A stretch of 64,000 bases of DNA from Chitinophagaceae bacterium PMP191F (GCA_001302245.1 LGYU01000009.1:62001-126000), one strand, 5' to 3'; counted from the first letter of the stretch, positions 1 to 9,315 are shown. Numbers and translations are program-made. The notes: generated by a model from the letters alone, not told the origin.

Positions 1-941
1 CGTGTTACAGTACCATGAGCAGCTTCGGCTTCCATGGTTTTGCCATCGGGCGTAACCAGTACGGAGGTCATCAGACCCAGTGAGCCAAAGCCTTGTGCCA
101 CGCTGTCACTCTGTACGTCGCCATCGTAGTTTTTACAGGCCCATACAAAGTTGCCGTTCCATTTCAGGGCGCTGGCAACCATGTCATCAATCAGGCGGTG
201 CTCGTATACAATACCTGCTTCCTGAAATTTCTGTTTGAACTCGTTTTCATAGATGTCAGCAAAAATATCTTTGAAACGGCCATCGTATTTTTTCAGGATG
301 GTGTTCTTTGTGCTCAGGTAAAGCGGCCATTTTTTGCTCAGCGCCATGTTGAAGCAGCTACGGGCAAAACCTTTTACGCTTTCGTCTGTATTGTACATAG
401 ACAGTGCCACGCCATCACCTTTGAAATTATACACTTCAAAGGTCTGTGGTTCACCACCATCTTCAGGTGTAAAGGTCATAGTCAATTTGCCTTTACCTTT
501 AATAACAGTATCAGTAGCGCGGTACTGGTCGCCAAATGCGTGACGGCCTACAATGATGGGGGCAGTCCAGTTAGAAACCAGGCGCGGGATATTTTTGATA
601 ACGATTGGCTCACGGAAAACGGTTCCGTCCAGGATGTTGCGGATAGTACCGTTGGGGCTTTTCCACATTTGTTTCAGGCTGAACTCCTTTACACGGGCCT
701 CATCAGGAGTAATGGTGGCACACTTAATACCAACTCCGTATTGTTTAATGGCATTGGCAGCATCAACTGTTACCTGATCATTGGTCTGATCGCGGTACTC
801 TACGCCAAGGTCATAATATTTAATGTCTAATTCGAGATAAGGAAGAATGAGCTTGTCCTTAATGAATTTCCAGATAATGCGCGTCATTTCATCGCCATCC
901 AGTTCTACTACAGGGTTTGCTACATGGATCTTTTTTGACAT
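1..941 (-). CDS. icd: NADP-dependent isocitrate dehydrogenase, 3' end outside window
   Basis: The reverse strand reads from an ATG at 941 to the window edge without a stop, giving the first 313 residues of a protein of the roughly 400-residue dimeric NADP-type isocitrate dehydrogenase family. Visible family signatures are [12 protein letters not shown] near residues 13-24, the substrate-loop segment [19 protein letters not shown] near residue 100, and [20 protein letters not shown] near the end of the visible part. The enzyme oxidatively decarboxylates isocitrate to 2-oxoglutarate in the TCA cycle, in the cytoplasm. It stands alone and is divergent from the downstream Crp/Fnr genes. The C-terminus is not in the window. 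Confidence 0.95.
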   Translation of the reverse strand, partial: MSKKIHVANPVVELDGDEMTRIIWKFIKDKLILPYLELDIKYYDLGVEYRDQTNDQVTVDAANAIKQYGVGIKCATITPDEARVKEFSLKQMWKSPNGTIRNILDGTVFREPIVIKNIPRLVSNWTAPIIVGRHAFGDQYRATDTVIKGKGKLTMTFTPEDGGEPQTFEVYNFKGDGVALSMYNTDESVKGFARSCFNMALSKKWPLYLSTKNTILKKYDGRFKDIFADIYENEFKQKFQEAGIVYEHRLIDDMVASALKWNGNFVWACKNYDGDVQSDSVAQGFGSLGLMTSVLVTPDGKTMEAEAAHGTVT

Positions 942-1158
942 AATGACTGTGTTTTACAATTTATAAGTGTGCAAACCTACGCCAAAATGAATAAATTTCA
1001 CAAAGGTGATTTAATAGTAATGTATTATTTAGTATTAAATGGTTGTGGGATGTTATTATAATGAGTAATCCGGAGGATTGGTAAACAAAAATTATTAGTT
1101 CGCCCGGATATACTGAACAAGAGTACCGACAGATTACGATAAATTATAAATTGCTGTT

Positions 1159-1755
1159 ATGCTTGTGATGCTGGAGCAATATACAAGCCGTTTTTTCAGC
1201 CTTACCGCCGAGGAACTGGCCGCTTTAATGGAGGCTACGGAAGTACGTTCATATAACCGTAAGTTCAAACTGATCGATATTGATGAAAAAGAAGAACATT
1301 GCCATTTTATAGTACAGGGACTGGTGCGTAAATTTTTTTACCGGGATAAACATGAGGTCATTACCCAACTGGCCAAAGAAGGAGAACTGATCAGTTCCTC
1401 TGTCTCTTTTCTAACGGGTAAAGGTTCCGAATATGTTATAGAAACTGTTGAAGAAAGCAAGTTGCTAACGCTGAATAAACAACGGATGCAGGCGTTGTTC
1501 AATGAATACCCACGATTGCAAAAACTTGAGCGACTGATCCTTACCGACCTGTTGCTGCGAAAATCCATGCGCGAGCAGGAACTGCTGAAATACACCACCC
1601 GTGAGCGCTTTGTACGATTTATGAACCAGCAGCATGAACTTTTCCAGCGGGTACCCCAGAAATTCCTTGCTTCTTACCTGGACATTAAACCTGAAACTTT
1701 CAGTCGTTTAAAACACCTGCTGGTACCCGGAAAAAATACAGGTACTTCTGAATAA
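1159..1755 (+). CDS. Crp/Fnr-family transcriptional regulator (first of a tandem pair)
   Basis: This 198-residue protein has the usual Crp/Fnr layout: an N-terminal cyclic-nucleotide-binding-like beta-barrel (about residues 15-115), a long helix, and a short C-terminal DNA-binding domain whose recognition region is LASYLDIKPETFSRLKHLL at residues 170-188. It lacks the iron-sulfur cysteine cluster of true Fnr. The effector is unknown. It ends 12 bases before a second, related gene, so the two are probably one transcript. An internal ATG three codons in is an equally possible start. Confidence 0.85.
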   Translation: MLVMLEQYTSRFFSLTAEELAALMEATEVRSYNRKFKLIDIDEKEEHCHFIVQGLVRKFFYRDKHEVITQLAKEGELISSSVSFLTGKGSEYVIETVEESKLLTLNKQRMQALFNEYPRLQKLERLILTDLLLRKSMREQELLKYTTRERFVRFMNQQHELFQRVPQKFLASYLDIKPETFSRLKHLLVPGKNTGTSE

Positions 1756-1767
1756 ATCATTGTATGT

Positions 1768-2379
1768 ATGCCATCATTGCCAATTGTGGACATCAGATAC
1801 TATTTTGAAAGCCTACTGACATACCTGCAACGGTATGCGCCTCTTAACCGGGATGATTTTAAAAAACTCGTTCCCTTTCTTGAAGTACGTAATTTCGAGA
1901 AAAAAACGGCCATACTGCCCATAGGCATTGTCGAAAACTATGTGAATGTAGTAATGCGTGGTATGGTGCGCAAAAGCATCCGTACAAAGGGCAACGACCT
2001 TACCCTGCAACTGGCTACCGAAGGTCATTTGATCCATTCTGAAATTTCGTTTCATCAGCGTATTCCCTCCGAAATGATCATTGAAACGGTTGAACCTTCC
2101 ATTGTTATCAGCATTAGCTACGAGAATATGCAAACCGTGCTGGAAGAGTTTGCCTGGGCCGAACGGCTGGCCGGCGCCATCATTGCCGCGATGTACATCC
2201 AGAAAGATGCCCGTGCCATGCTGCAACTGACCAAAGGCACCAAAGAACGTTTTATTGATTATGTTACCAACAACCCGCAGATGCTGCAACGGGTACCCCA
2301 GAAAATTCTTGCCTCGTACCTGAACATCAAACCCGAAACCTATAGCCGGTTGAAGCATTTGTTGCGGGGAAGGAGTTAG
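1768..2379 (+). CDS. Crp/Fnr-family transcriptional regulator (second of a tandem pair)
   Basis: This 203-residue paralogue of the preceding gene has the same layout, with the helix-turn-helix LASYLNIKPETYSRLKHLL at residues 181-199, almost identical to its neighbour, while the sensory barrel is strongly diverged. That pattern suggests duplication followed by a change of ligand with the DNA target kept. Both lie just upstream of proline dehydrogenase, but a TAnnTTTG box in front of that gene argues for separate transcription. The role of the regulator is not known from sequence. Confidence 0.83.
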   Translation: MPSLPIVDIRYYFESLLTYLQRYAPLNRDDFKKLVPFLEVRNFEKKTAILPIGIVENYVNVVMRGMVRKSIRTKGNDLTLQLATEGHLIHSEISFHQRIPSEMIIETVEPSIVISISYENMQTVLEEFAWAERLAGAIIAAMYIQKDARAMLQLTKGTKERFIDYVTNNPQMLQRVPQKILASYLNIKPETYSRLKHLLRGRS

Positions 2380-2396
2380 TGGCGGTTTGAAGAGGG

Positions 2397-2530
2397 ACAA
2401 GGTTTAAGAAGCAAGATACAAGATTCAAGAAAGGCCGGAAAAGAAATGCAAAGTAAGGAAAGGTTGAAAAGTTGATAAGGAAATCAGATACTATTGAGCA
2501 TTCATTACCTACCACTCACCATTCACAACC
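2397..2530 (+). repeat. Intergenic mosaic-repeat words downstream of the Crp/Fnr pair
   Basis: This gene-free stretch carries words that recur in other intergenic regions of the window: GACAAGGTTTAAGAAGCAAG, GGTTGAAAAGTTGATAAGGA and CACTCACCATTCACAAC. Similar words occur near 21760-21815, 18532-18560 and 48360-48440. No open reading frame or hairpin explains it. Confidence 0.5.
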
Positions 2531-2607
2531 CCAAATCGGACAAAACATTGATTGTCCAATGCTTATCCTATATTAATCTATCCGGGCCGCTATTATGCAG
2601 TTTCGCC

Positions 2608-2615
2608 TAATTTTG
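2608..2615 (+). promoter_or_regulatory. TAnnTTTG -7 box before proline dehydrogenase
   Basis: TAATTTTG matches the Bacteroidota -7 consensus exactly and lies 18 bases before the ATG at 2634. It lies downstream of the other in-frame ATG at 2595, so a transcript from here would exclude that earlier start. I do not see a convincing -33 TTG at the usual spacing. Confidence 0.45.
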
Positions 2616-2633
2616 CGCCATTATTTTACCGCT

Positions 2634-3866
2634 ATGGATAATCCCCAGCCAGTACTCTCATTCGACAATACAGGGAACGCATTTGCCTATAAAACTGATA
2701 AAGAACTAAAAAAAGCCGAATTCCTCTTTTCCTCTATGGGATACAGTGGCCTGGTAAAACTGGGTACACGGTTCACTCCCTGGGCTATCAAGGCCGGTTT
2801 ACCTATAAAAGGGCTTATCCGCAATACTATTTTCAAACAGTTTGTAGGGGGAGAAACCCTGAATGCAACGGCTGATGTAGCTAAAAAACTGGGTGAATAC
2901 CATGTGCAGGTGATCCTGGACTATGGCGTGGAAGGCGGTGAGGACGGCGAGCAGGGGTTTGACCATGCTACCGACGAATTTATCCGTGTGATTGAATATG
3001 CAGCCACACAGCCCAATATTCCCTTCATGAGCATTAAAGTAACCGGTTTTGCCGCCTTCGGCTTGCTGGAAAAACTGGACAAAGCCATGAAAAAGGCTTC
3101 CGGTCCGCTGATGAAGCGGTTTGCCGAAGCCATTGACACACTTACCGAAGCCCAGAAAGATGCCTGGATGCGTGTTTCGGTACGGATGAAAAAGATCTGC
3201 GATACGGCTGCTGCCAGCAAAATAGGTGTATTGGTGGATGCTGAAGAAACCTGGATCCAGGATCCTGTGGATGCCCTGACCATGGTAATGATGAGCAATT
3301 ACAACAAACAAACGCCTGTTGTATACAATACCATCCAGTTATATCGTCATGACCGTTTGCAGTTCCTGAAAGATTCATTTGAAGCTGCTGCAGAGCGCAA
3401 TTTTATCCTGGGTGCCAAGCTGGTGCGTGGCGCTTATATGGAAAAAGAACGCAAACGTGCTGCTGAACTGAACTATCCTTCTCCCATTCAACCCGATAAA
3501 GAAGCCAGCGACCGCGATTATAACCTGGCAGTAGCATTTTGTATTGACCACCTGGACCGTATTGCTACTATTGTGGCTTCTCACAACGAACAAAGCAACC
3601 TGGATGCTGCCCGCCTGCTACAGGAAAAACAAATACCTGCACATCATCCGCATATCCATTTCTCACAGTTATACGGCATGAGCGACAATATTACTTTTAA
3701 CCTTGCCAAAGCCGGGTTTTCTGTAAGCAAATACCTGCCTTTCGGACCTATTGATGATGTGATTCCTTACCTCATGCGTCGTGCACAGGAGAACTCTTCC
3801 GTTTCCGGTCAAACAGGAAGGGAACTGGCACTGATCCGTAAAGAGATCAAAAGAAGGAAAGGGTGA
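2634..3866 (+). CDS. Proline dehydrogenase (monofunctional)
   Basis: This 410-residue protein is a monofunctional proline dehydrogenase, a FAD enzyme that oxidises L-proline to 1-pyrroline-5-carboxylate and passes electrons to the quinone pool. Family marks are GAKLVRGAYMEKE near residue 260, ASHNEQSN near residue 315 and the proline-binding RRAQEN (RRxxEN) motif near residue 380. The P5C dehydrogenase half of bifunctional PutA is absent, as is usual in Bacteroidota. I chose the ATG at 2634 because of the promoter box at 2608; an ATG at 2595 would add 13 unlike residues. The hydroxyproline cluster 40 kb away feeds the same pool of proline-type amino acid breakdown but is a separate locus. Confidence 0.92.
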   Translation: MDNPQPVLSFDNTGNAFAYKTDKELKKAEFLFSSMGYSGLVKLGTRFTPWAIKAGLPIKGLIRNTIFKQFVGGETLNATADVAKKLGEYHVQVILDYGVEGGEDGEQGFDHATDEFIRVIEYAATQPNIPFMSIKVTGFAAFGLLEKLDKAMKKASGPLMKRFAEAIDTLTEAQKDAWMRVSVRMKKICDTAAASKIGVLVDAEETWIQDPVDALTMVMMSNYNKQTPVVYNTIQLYRHDRLQFLKDSFEAAAERNFILGAKLVRGAYMEKERKRAAELNYPSPIQPDKEASDRDYNLAVAFCIDHLDRIATIVASHNEQSNLDAARLLQEKQIPAHHPHIHFSQLYGMSDNITFNLAKAGFSVSKYLPFGPIDDVIPYLMRRAQENSSVSGQTGRELALIRKEIKRRKG

Positions 3867-3871
3867 TGGTA

Positions 3872-4018
3872 AGATCGTTTTATTGTTGTATTGTTTGATT
3901 GTTATTGCGCAACCAGACCATAAAGCCATCAAACAATCTAACCATCTTATATGCAGAAGCTTTTATCCAGCCATTAACCCTGTCATTCACACATTGACAA
4001 ATCCGCACATTTGCACAT
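3872..4018 (-). repeat. Intergenic mosaic-repeat words between converging genes
   Basis: Between two converging genes the reverse strand reads words of the same family seen elsewhere in the window, including CAATGTGCAAATGTGCGG and a GATTGTTTGATGGC-type element. Compare 13482-13560 and 47022-47092. No gene is visible here. Confidence 0.45.
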
Positions 4019-4022
4019 TGCC

Positions 4023-4880
4023 CTATTTCAATTTTTCTGCAAACAGCTTCAGTGTTCTTTCCCAGGCCAGTTTGGCTGCATCTGCATTGTAGCGTGTAGG
4101 GGCTGTATCGTTGTTGAACGCATGCTGGGCGCCTTCATATACAAACAACTGGTATTGCACACCAGCTTTTTTCAGTGCTTCTTCGTAAGCGGGAATGCCG
4201 GCATTTACACGTTCGTCCAGTCCGCCGTAGTGCAGTAGCACCGCTGCTTTGATCTTAGGAACATCTGCAGCTTCCGGTTGACGCCCGTAATACGCTACTG
4301 CGGCTTTCAGGTCGGGTACATTTACTGCCAGTTGATTGGCCAGACCGCCTCCCCAGCAGAAACCTACACAGCCGGTTTTACCATTGCAGTCTTTGCGGCT
4401 TTTGAGATAATCAAAGGCTTTGATAAAGTTGTTGAGATTTTTCTGGTTGTCAATTTTGGCAAACATGCCACGTGCTTCATCTTCATTGGATGGAGTGCCG
4501 CCCTGAGGCGATAAAGCATCCGGTGCCAGTGCCAGATAACCGGCCAGTGCTACGCGGCGTGTGATATCTTCAATATGCGGATTAAGACCCCTGTTCTCAT
4601 GGATCACTACTACCGCACCATATTTACCATCGGCTTTTGGGCGGGCAAGGTAGCCTTTCATAGTGCTTTCATCGCCGGGATAGGTAATGTTTTCAGTAAT
4701 GATCCTGTCATCCTGCGGCGCTACAGTAGCAGCATTTGCATAATTCACTTCCAGTAAGGGTAGTACGGCCATGGCAGCGGTCATACTGCCGGTGAGCTTT
4801 ACCAGCCTGCGTAGAAAATCTTCACGTTTCAGTGGCTTGTGGGTATATTCATCAAACAGGTTAATGATACTCTGGTCCAT
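4023..4880 (-). CDS. Exported dienelactone hydrolase family protein
   Basis: This 285-residue alpha/beta hydrolase belongs to the dienelactone hydrolase (carboxymethylenebutenolidase) family. The catalytic triad is visible: Cys in GFCWGGG near residue 173, Asp in GGLDERV near 221, and His in GAQHAF near 252. An N-terminal stretch of about 50 residues (KREDFLRRLVKLTGSM followed by a hydrophobic segment ending ANAA) resembles the export-associated leader found in this subfamily, so the enzyme may act in the periplasm. The natural substrate is not evident; many family members are general esterases or lactonases. It is monocistronic and converges on proline dehydrogenase. Confidence 0.85.
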   Translation of the reverse strand: MDQSIINLFDEYTHKPLKREDFLRRLVKLTGSMTAAMAVLPLLEVNYANAATVAPQDDRIITENITYPGDESTMKGYLARPKADGKYGAVVVIHENRGLNPHIEDITRRVALAGYLALAPDALSPQGGTPSNEDEARGMFAKIDNQKNLNNFIKAFDYLKSRKDCNGKTGCVGFCWGGGLANQLAVNVPDLKAAVAYYGRQPEAADVPKIKAAVLLHYGGLDERVNAGIPAYEEALKKAGVQYQLFVYEGAQHAFNNDTAPTRYNADAAKLAWERTLKLFAEKLK

Positions 4881-4999
4881 ACAAGTGGTTTAAATGGTGT
4901 GAAAATGGATGTAGCTTAAAATTACAAAACCGTAATTTATTTTCCTGTATGTTTTATTGATGCTTAAAATGTACATTGCACACCCTGTTTGAAAAAAAT

Positions 5000-5074
5000 G
5001 GATCGTTAGCTCAGTTGGTTTAGAGCACCGTCTCGACAAGGCGGGGGTCGTCAGTTCGAGCCTGACACGGTCCA
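5000..5074 (+). tRNA. tRNA-Val (anticodon GAC), C at position 33
   Basis: A complete cloverleaf can be folded: 7-bp acceptor stem 5000-5006 with 5067-5073 (one G-U pair), D stem GCTC/GAGC, anticodon stem 5028-5032 with 5040-5044, T stem GTCAG/CTGAC with loop TTCGAGC, and discriminator A at 5074. The anticodon loop reads TCGACAA, so the anticodon is GAC (valine). CCA is not encoded. The base before the anticodon is C rather than the nearly universal U33. Confidence 0.9.
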
Positions 5075-5330
5075 CACATTTTTTACTGTCTGCATATTAC
5101 ATGCTGCTGACAGCGATAAATACGATGCATGTTAAATTCCTGTTGAATAGCCAGAAGGTGGCTTTTTCTGGTAATCAGAACTGGTTTGATTGTACAGGAA
5201 AAATCAAGACTAATAATCTGAAAGTAGTATGAAAGCGTGATGCGGAAATTAATATTGTTCTTGAGACGCTTAAAATTCTTACCGAGACGGTTGTATTGCG
5301 TGAACAAAATTTATAGTCTGTAATTGTCAA

Positions 5331-5531
5331 TTATTTCTCCTGAGCTATTTTTATAGCGGCATCAAGTGCGGCCATAAAAATAATTGCATCTTTTTTAGTG
5401 GTGATGGATTTTGCAAGACTATCACTAACTTCTGTTGAAACCATTTTCTCTTTTGAAGAAAAATTCTCTTTAGAAGCCTCTCCAGCCATGTACTTCAGCT
5501 TATTGATTTTATCTTGTAAGTTGTCTTTCAC
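5331..5531 (-). CDS. Small hypothetical protein (66 aa)
   Basis: This is a short, charged, probably alpha-helical protein with no motif I recognise. It begins with GTG at 5531 and overlaps the 3' end of the preceding gene by 23 bases, which suggests translational coupling. Lysine- and serine-rich composition (SSKEKMVSTEVSDSLAKS) followed by a helix ending AALDAAIKIAQEK looks like a folded small protein rather than noise. Function unknown. Pairs of small overlapping genes like this are often toxin-immunity or accessory remnants, but nothing here proves that. Confidence 0.5.
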   Translation of the reverse strand: MKDNLQDKINKLKYMAGEASKENFSSKEKMVSTEVSDSLAKSITTKKDAIIFMAALDAAIKIAQEK

Positions 5532-5790
5532 AGAACAAAATTATCAAAAAAATGGTATTTACGTTTTTATGTAAAATTCTTGCTTTGTCATCAATATCAC
5601 TATCCGTACCTATTGGACCGAATCCTAAATTGTAAACATTGGGTAAATGCGGATTATTGACCGGAGTAATTAAAATTTTCAATAGAACAAGGTTGTCATC
5701 TGCGTCAATAGAATTGAACGTAGCCTCCGGGTAGTCGGGGATAATTGTTAGTATTTCATAGGTATCCTCGAGGTCAATCTTAACAAGCAT
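5509..5790 (-). CDS. Small hypothetical protein (93 aa), first gene of an overlapping pair
   Basis: This 93-residue acidic protein contains NVYNLGFGPIGTDSDIDD around residues 51-68, a block reminiscent of small Bacteroidota orphan families (possibly DUF6934-like), but I cannot assign it with confidence. The last ~20 residues (TIFLIILFCERQLTR) follow a run of seven T bases on the coding strand and may be the product of a frameshift in that run. The gene overlaps the next one by 23 bases. Function unknown. Confidence 0.5.
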   Translation of the reverse strand: MLVKIDLEDTYEILTIIPDYPEATFNSIDADDNLVLLKILITPVNNPHLPNVYNLGFGPIGTDSDIDDKARILHKNVNTIFLIILFCERQLTR

Positions 5791-6177
5791 TTGTTAGTTA
5801 AAGCTCCTTGAATGTATAAGCAATAATTTTAATGAACAATTGAAAACCATTTTTTAATTAACAGTGGTATGGATATTACGGAAAAAAGATCTGCTAGAGG
5901 CATATTTACATGATTGTATAGTATTGCTGACCGGAAAGGCAAATAATTCGTACAAAGCGTATCTTCTATGGCTCAATAATTCATCGGCAGACTCCATTTA
6001 TTTTTCTCTGTAAGTCAGGTACAGATATTCCCATAAACTAATATGTTGCTTTTAAGAAGGTATTAAAATCTGTTACGGAGATATTGTTACGGCTGCTTTA
6101 CTTATTCATGCCTTATCTTTATAGCCTTGTGTTCATTGGTCTTCATCGCCAGATGCTGCCGGTAATTCAACAACAAT
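5791..6177. other. Gene-free interval
   Basis: No convincing gene or structured element. A 49-codon frame from a GTG at 5864 to a stop at 6013 could be a relic but has no ATG, no ribosome binding site and no recognisable similarity. TATCTTTA at about 6115-6122, close to the TAnnTTTG consensus, may be the promoter of the downstream lyase gene. Confidence 0.4.
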
Positions 6178-8046
6178 ATGAAAAAGATACTGTACCTGTT
6201 CGTTGCCCTTGTAGTTGCTACCTCTTTTACTGCCATGAGTCAGCAGGATGCTGTAACGATTAAATCAAAATTTCCCGAACACCCACGGCTGTTGCTGCTG
6301 AAAGGACAGGAGCGTGCTATTACCGATGCTATAGCTAAGGATGCAGTGATGAAGAAAGTACATGAATCCATTCTGCGCGATTGTGATGCCATGATCAATC
6401 AGCCCCCGGTGGAACATATCAAGATCGGTAAACGTCTGCTGGATAAATCACGCGAATGTCTTCGCCGTGTATTTTATCTTTCGTATGCATACAGAACCAC
6501 GCAACAGGAAAAATATTTTAAAAGAGCTGAAAAGGAACTACTGGCAGTGTCAGCATTCAGCGACTGGAATCCTTCGCATTTCCTGGATGTGGCTGAAATG
6601 ACCATGGCTGTTTCCATCGGGTACGACTGGCTGTATAACCAGTTGCCCGAAAGCTCACGCAAAGCGATCAGTAATGCCATCCTTGAAAAAGGTATCCAGC
6701 CTTCCATGAATAAAGATTACAATTCATGGTTAACAAGAACCAACAACTGGAACCAGGTATGTAACGCAGGCATTGTGTTTGGTTCTATGGTTACGTTTGA
6801 AGAGCATCCTGAATTATCTGTTCAGATGATCAACCGGGCATTGAGTACATTAAGCTATCCACTGCAACAGTACAAACCGGATGGAGGTTATCCTGAAGGG
6901 TATGGTTACTGGGGTTATGGAACCACTTTTAATGTAATGCTGGTAAGTGCGTTGGAAGGCGTATTCGGAAAGGATTTTGGTATTTCAGAAGCGCCGGGTT
7001 TTTTGCAAACGGCTGCTTTTATGGAAAATATGACCGGTGCATTTAACAGGCCGTACAATTTTTCTGATTGCGGTGATGCGCCGGAGTTCAACCCGGCTAT
7101 GTTCTGGTTTGCAGGCAGGTTGCGTAATCCTTCACTGCTGTGGGTAGAGAAAAAGCTGGTAACTGGTAATATTCCCCTGCGAAACAGGTTACTGCCTGCG
7201 GTAATGATCTGGGGCAGAAATATTGATATGAAAAACATTCCTGCGCCGGCAGCCACTACCTGGTTTGGCAGTGGTGTAAACCCTGTAGCATTGATGCGTA
7301 CTTCGTGGACCGACTCCAATGCCATTTATGTAGGCTTTAAAGGAGGTTCTCCTTCATTGAGCCATGCTCACATGGATGTAGGCTCATTTGTAATGGAAGC
7401 AGGTGGCGTACGTTGGGGAATGGATTTTGGTATGCAGGATTATGAGTCGCTGGAATCAAAAGGTGTTGACCTGTGGAATATGAAACAGAATTCCCCGCGC
7501 TGGCAGGTGTTCCGTTACAATAACTATGCACATAATACAATTACTGTTGATAATGAGCTGCAACAGGTAGAAGGTGCCGCAGTGATCACTCATCGTTCCG
7601 CCACCCCTGCGTTTATGAATGCGGTAAGCGATCTGACAGCTGTATATAAAAATCGTCTTTCTTCACTGAACCGTGGCATTGCCATTGTGCAGCAGCAATA
7701 TGTAGTGGTGCGGGATGAAGTTGAAACTGCTGCCGATTCTGTTACCATCCGCTGGTCGATGGTAACGCCTGCTGAAGTGTCTATTACTGGTAGTAATACA
7801 GCAGAACTGTCTAAGAATAGTAAAAAGTTGCTGCTGAAAGTGGACGGGCCGGCCGGTGTGGTAATGAAAACATGGTCTACAGAGCCTGTTACTGCATACG
7901 ATGCAGCCAATCCCAATACACGTATAGTGGGTTTTGAAGTAAAACTTCCGCCACATACCCGCCAGGCATTGAATGTGTTGTTGCTGCCACAAACAGCTAC
8001 AGCCAAAGTGGCTGCTATCGCGCCGCTGGCACAATGGCCTAAGTAA
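6178..8046 (+). CDS. Exported heparinase II/III family polysaccharide lyase
   Basis: This 622-residue protein starts with a clear Sec signal (KKILYLFVALVVATSFTA, then MSQQD). Residues about 60-350 form the helical (alpha/alpha toroid) domain of alginate/heparinase-type lyases, and the second half is the heparinase II/III beta-sandwich domain with its hallmark SLSHAHMDVGSFVMEAGG near residues 394-411, which contributes catalytic or metal-binding His. The enzyme should cleave an acidic polysaccharide by beta-elimination in the periplasm or at the surface; the exact polymer cannot be read from sequence. It is not in a recognisable SusC/SusD locus and converges on the two-component system with only three bases between the stop codons. 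Confidence 0.88.
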   Translation: MKKILYLFVALVVATSFTAMSQQDAVTIKSKFPEHPRLLLLKGQERAITDAIAKDAVMKKVHESILRDCDAMINQPPVEHIKIGKRLLDKSRECLRRVFYLSYAYRTTQQEKYFKRAEKELLAVSAFSDWNPSHFLDVAEMTMAVSIGYDWLYNQLPESSRKAISNAILEKGIQPSMNKDYNSWLTRTNNWNQVCNAGIVFGSMVTFEEHPELSVQMINRALSTLSYPLQQYKPDGGYPEGYGYWGYGTTFNVMLVSALEGVFGKDFGISEAPGFLQTAAFMENMTGAFNRPYNFSDCGDAPEFNPAMFWFAGRLRNPSLLWVEKKLVTGNIPLRNRLLPAVMIWGRNIDMKNIPAPAATTWFGSGVNPVALMRTSWTDSNAIYVGFKGGSPSLSHAHMDVGSFVMEAGGVRWGMDFGMQDYESLESKGVDLWNMKQNSPRWQVFRYNNYAHNTITVDNELQQVEGAAVITHRSATPAFMNAVSDLTAVYKNRLSSLNRGIAIVQQQYVVVRDEVETAADSVTIRWSMVTPAEVSITGSNTAELSKNSKKLLLKVDGPAGVVMKTWSTEPVTAYDAANPNTRIVGFEVKLPPHTRQALNVLLLPQTATAKVAAIAPLAQWPK

Positions 8047-8049
8047 TGA

Positions 8050-9303
8050 TTAAAAGCTGATAATAAACTGGTGCATGTTTTCGCTGAAGCGGTAAGTGAC
8101 CGTATGTCCCGAAGCATCACAGATCTGTTTTACAATGGACAGTCCCAGTCCGTTGCCTTCACCTGCCGATACCGGCTTATGAAAACGGCTGAACATTTGC
8201 GCTGTTTGTAATGCTTCGCCGCTGGCTGTATTGCTGACGGATAATTGTTGTTTGTTAAGTACCACATCAATATGTCCGCCGGTTGCGGTGTAGCGCAGTG
8301 CATTGCTCAGCAGGTTGTTGAGCAGGATATCTGCCAGTGCCGGGTTCATTTCTACATTTACTTCTTCCAGTAGGGTATGTATGATCAGGTGCCTGCTTTC
8401 CCACAATTCCTGGAACTGCAACAATTTTTCTTCTGTTTTCTGTTTCATGTTCACCGGTGAGGTGGCTGCAAATTGCCGGTTCTCAATTTTGGCAAGCAAT
8501 AGCAGCGAATGATTTAAACGTGTTAAGCGTTGAACAGCCTTATCTGCACTTTGTACGGCCATGCTTTGGGCTTCTGATAGCTTTTCATCCTGTATCAGTA
8601 TATCCAGTTTGGAGCGTATTATAGCCAGTGGTGTCTGCAGTTCGTGCGATGCGTTTTCGGTAAACTCCTTCAGCAATTGGTAATCGTTCTGTGCTTTGCC
8701 CGTGGCCAGTTGCAGTGTATTGTTCATAACAATAAACTCGTCAATATCTGTAGCAGGAAAAAGCAATTGTCCGCTTTGTTCCAACCTGAACTCTCGCATG
8801 GTATTAAGAGCGTTGTAAAAAGGACGCCACAGTTTTTGCAGTATAAAACGGTTGATCAGTAATGTGCTGACAAGGATCAGGATAATAGTGGCAGTAGAGA
8901 TCAGGATCACCGAACGGGTGATCTCGTTGGTTTCTTCCAGCGATTTACTGACGGTAGCTGTATACAACTGGTTTCCGGCCTGTATGGAAAAAAAGATCTG
9001 GCGTATGTGTTCGCGTTCTTTTTCTTCTTCGTCGTAGGAAGGGAGTGTTTTAAAATATCTTTTTTTGATCTCTTTTGTGGCAGGAACAAAGGTGATCACC
9101 TGGTCTTTTACAGAAAGTACTTCCGGTAAGCGGTTGTGTGTTTGCACGTATGCTTCTATTTCACGTTGTTCGATCCGTAAGCTGGCATCAACCTGTTCTA
9201 TCAGTACATAGCGTAAAAGAAAATAAAATGCTACACTGGCCAGCAGGAAGATGATGACCGTGATAAGAAGATTGATACGTGTGTAGCGGGCAAATAATTT
9301 CAT
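8050..9303 (-). CDS. Sensor histidine kinase
   Basis: This 417-residue membrane kinase has a transmembrane helix at about residues 11-30, a periplasmic sensor of about 100 residues, a second helix near 135-157, then HisKA with the phospho-acceptor His in ENASHELQTPLAI near residue 220, and a HATPase_c domain with the N box (NLLSNALRYT) and G2 box (GNGLGLSIVKQI). The G1 box is degenerate (VSNTASGEAL), as in several short kinases of this type. It lies 12 bases downstream of its response regulator. I placed the start at the ATG at 9303 (KLFARYTRINLLITV); an ATG three codons earlier is possible. The signal sensed is unknown. Confidence 0.9.
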   Translation of the reverse strand: MKLFARYTRINLLITVIIFLLASVAFYFLLRYVLIEQVDASLRIEQREIEAYVQTHNRLPEVLSVKDQVITFVPATKEIKKRYFKTLPSYDEEEKEREHIRQIFFSIQAGNQLYTATVSKSLEETNEITRSVILISTATIILILVSTLLINRFILQKLWRPFYNALNTMREFRLEQSGQLLFPATDIDEFIVMNNTLQLATGKAQNDYQLLKEFTENASHELQTPLAIIRSKLDILIQDEKLSEAQSMAVQSADKAVQRLTRLNHSLLLLAKIENRQFAATSPVNMKQKTEEKLLQFQELWESRHLIIHTLLEEVNVEMNPALADILLNNLLSNALRYTATGGHIDVVLNKQQLSVSNTASGEALQTAQMFSRFHKPVSAGEGNGLGLSIVKQICDASGHTVTYRFSENMHQFIISF

Positions 9304-9315
9304 GTGCTGCAATGA

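Noticed and set aside
93-830. Long forward reading frame opposite isocitrate dehydrogenase
   Set aside because: It is the antisense shadow of a well-supported gene, with no homology pattern of its own.
5864-6013. 49-codon frame starting at GTG
   Set aside because: No ribosome binding site, no ATG, no similarity; could be a relic but cannot be supported.
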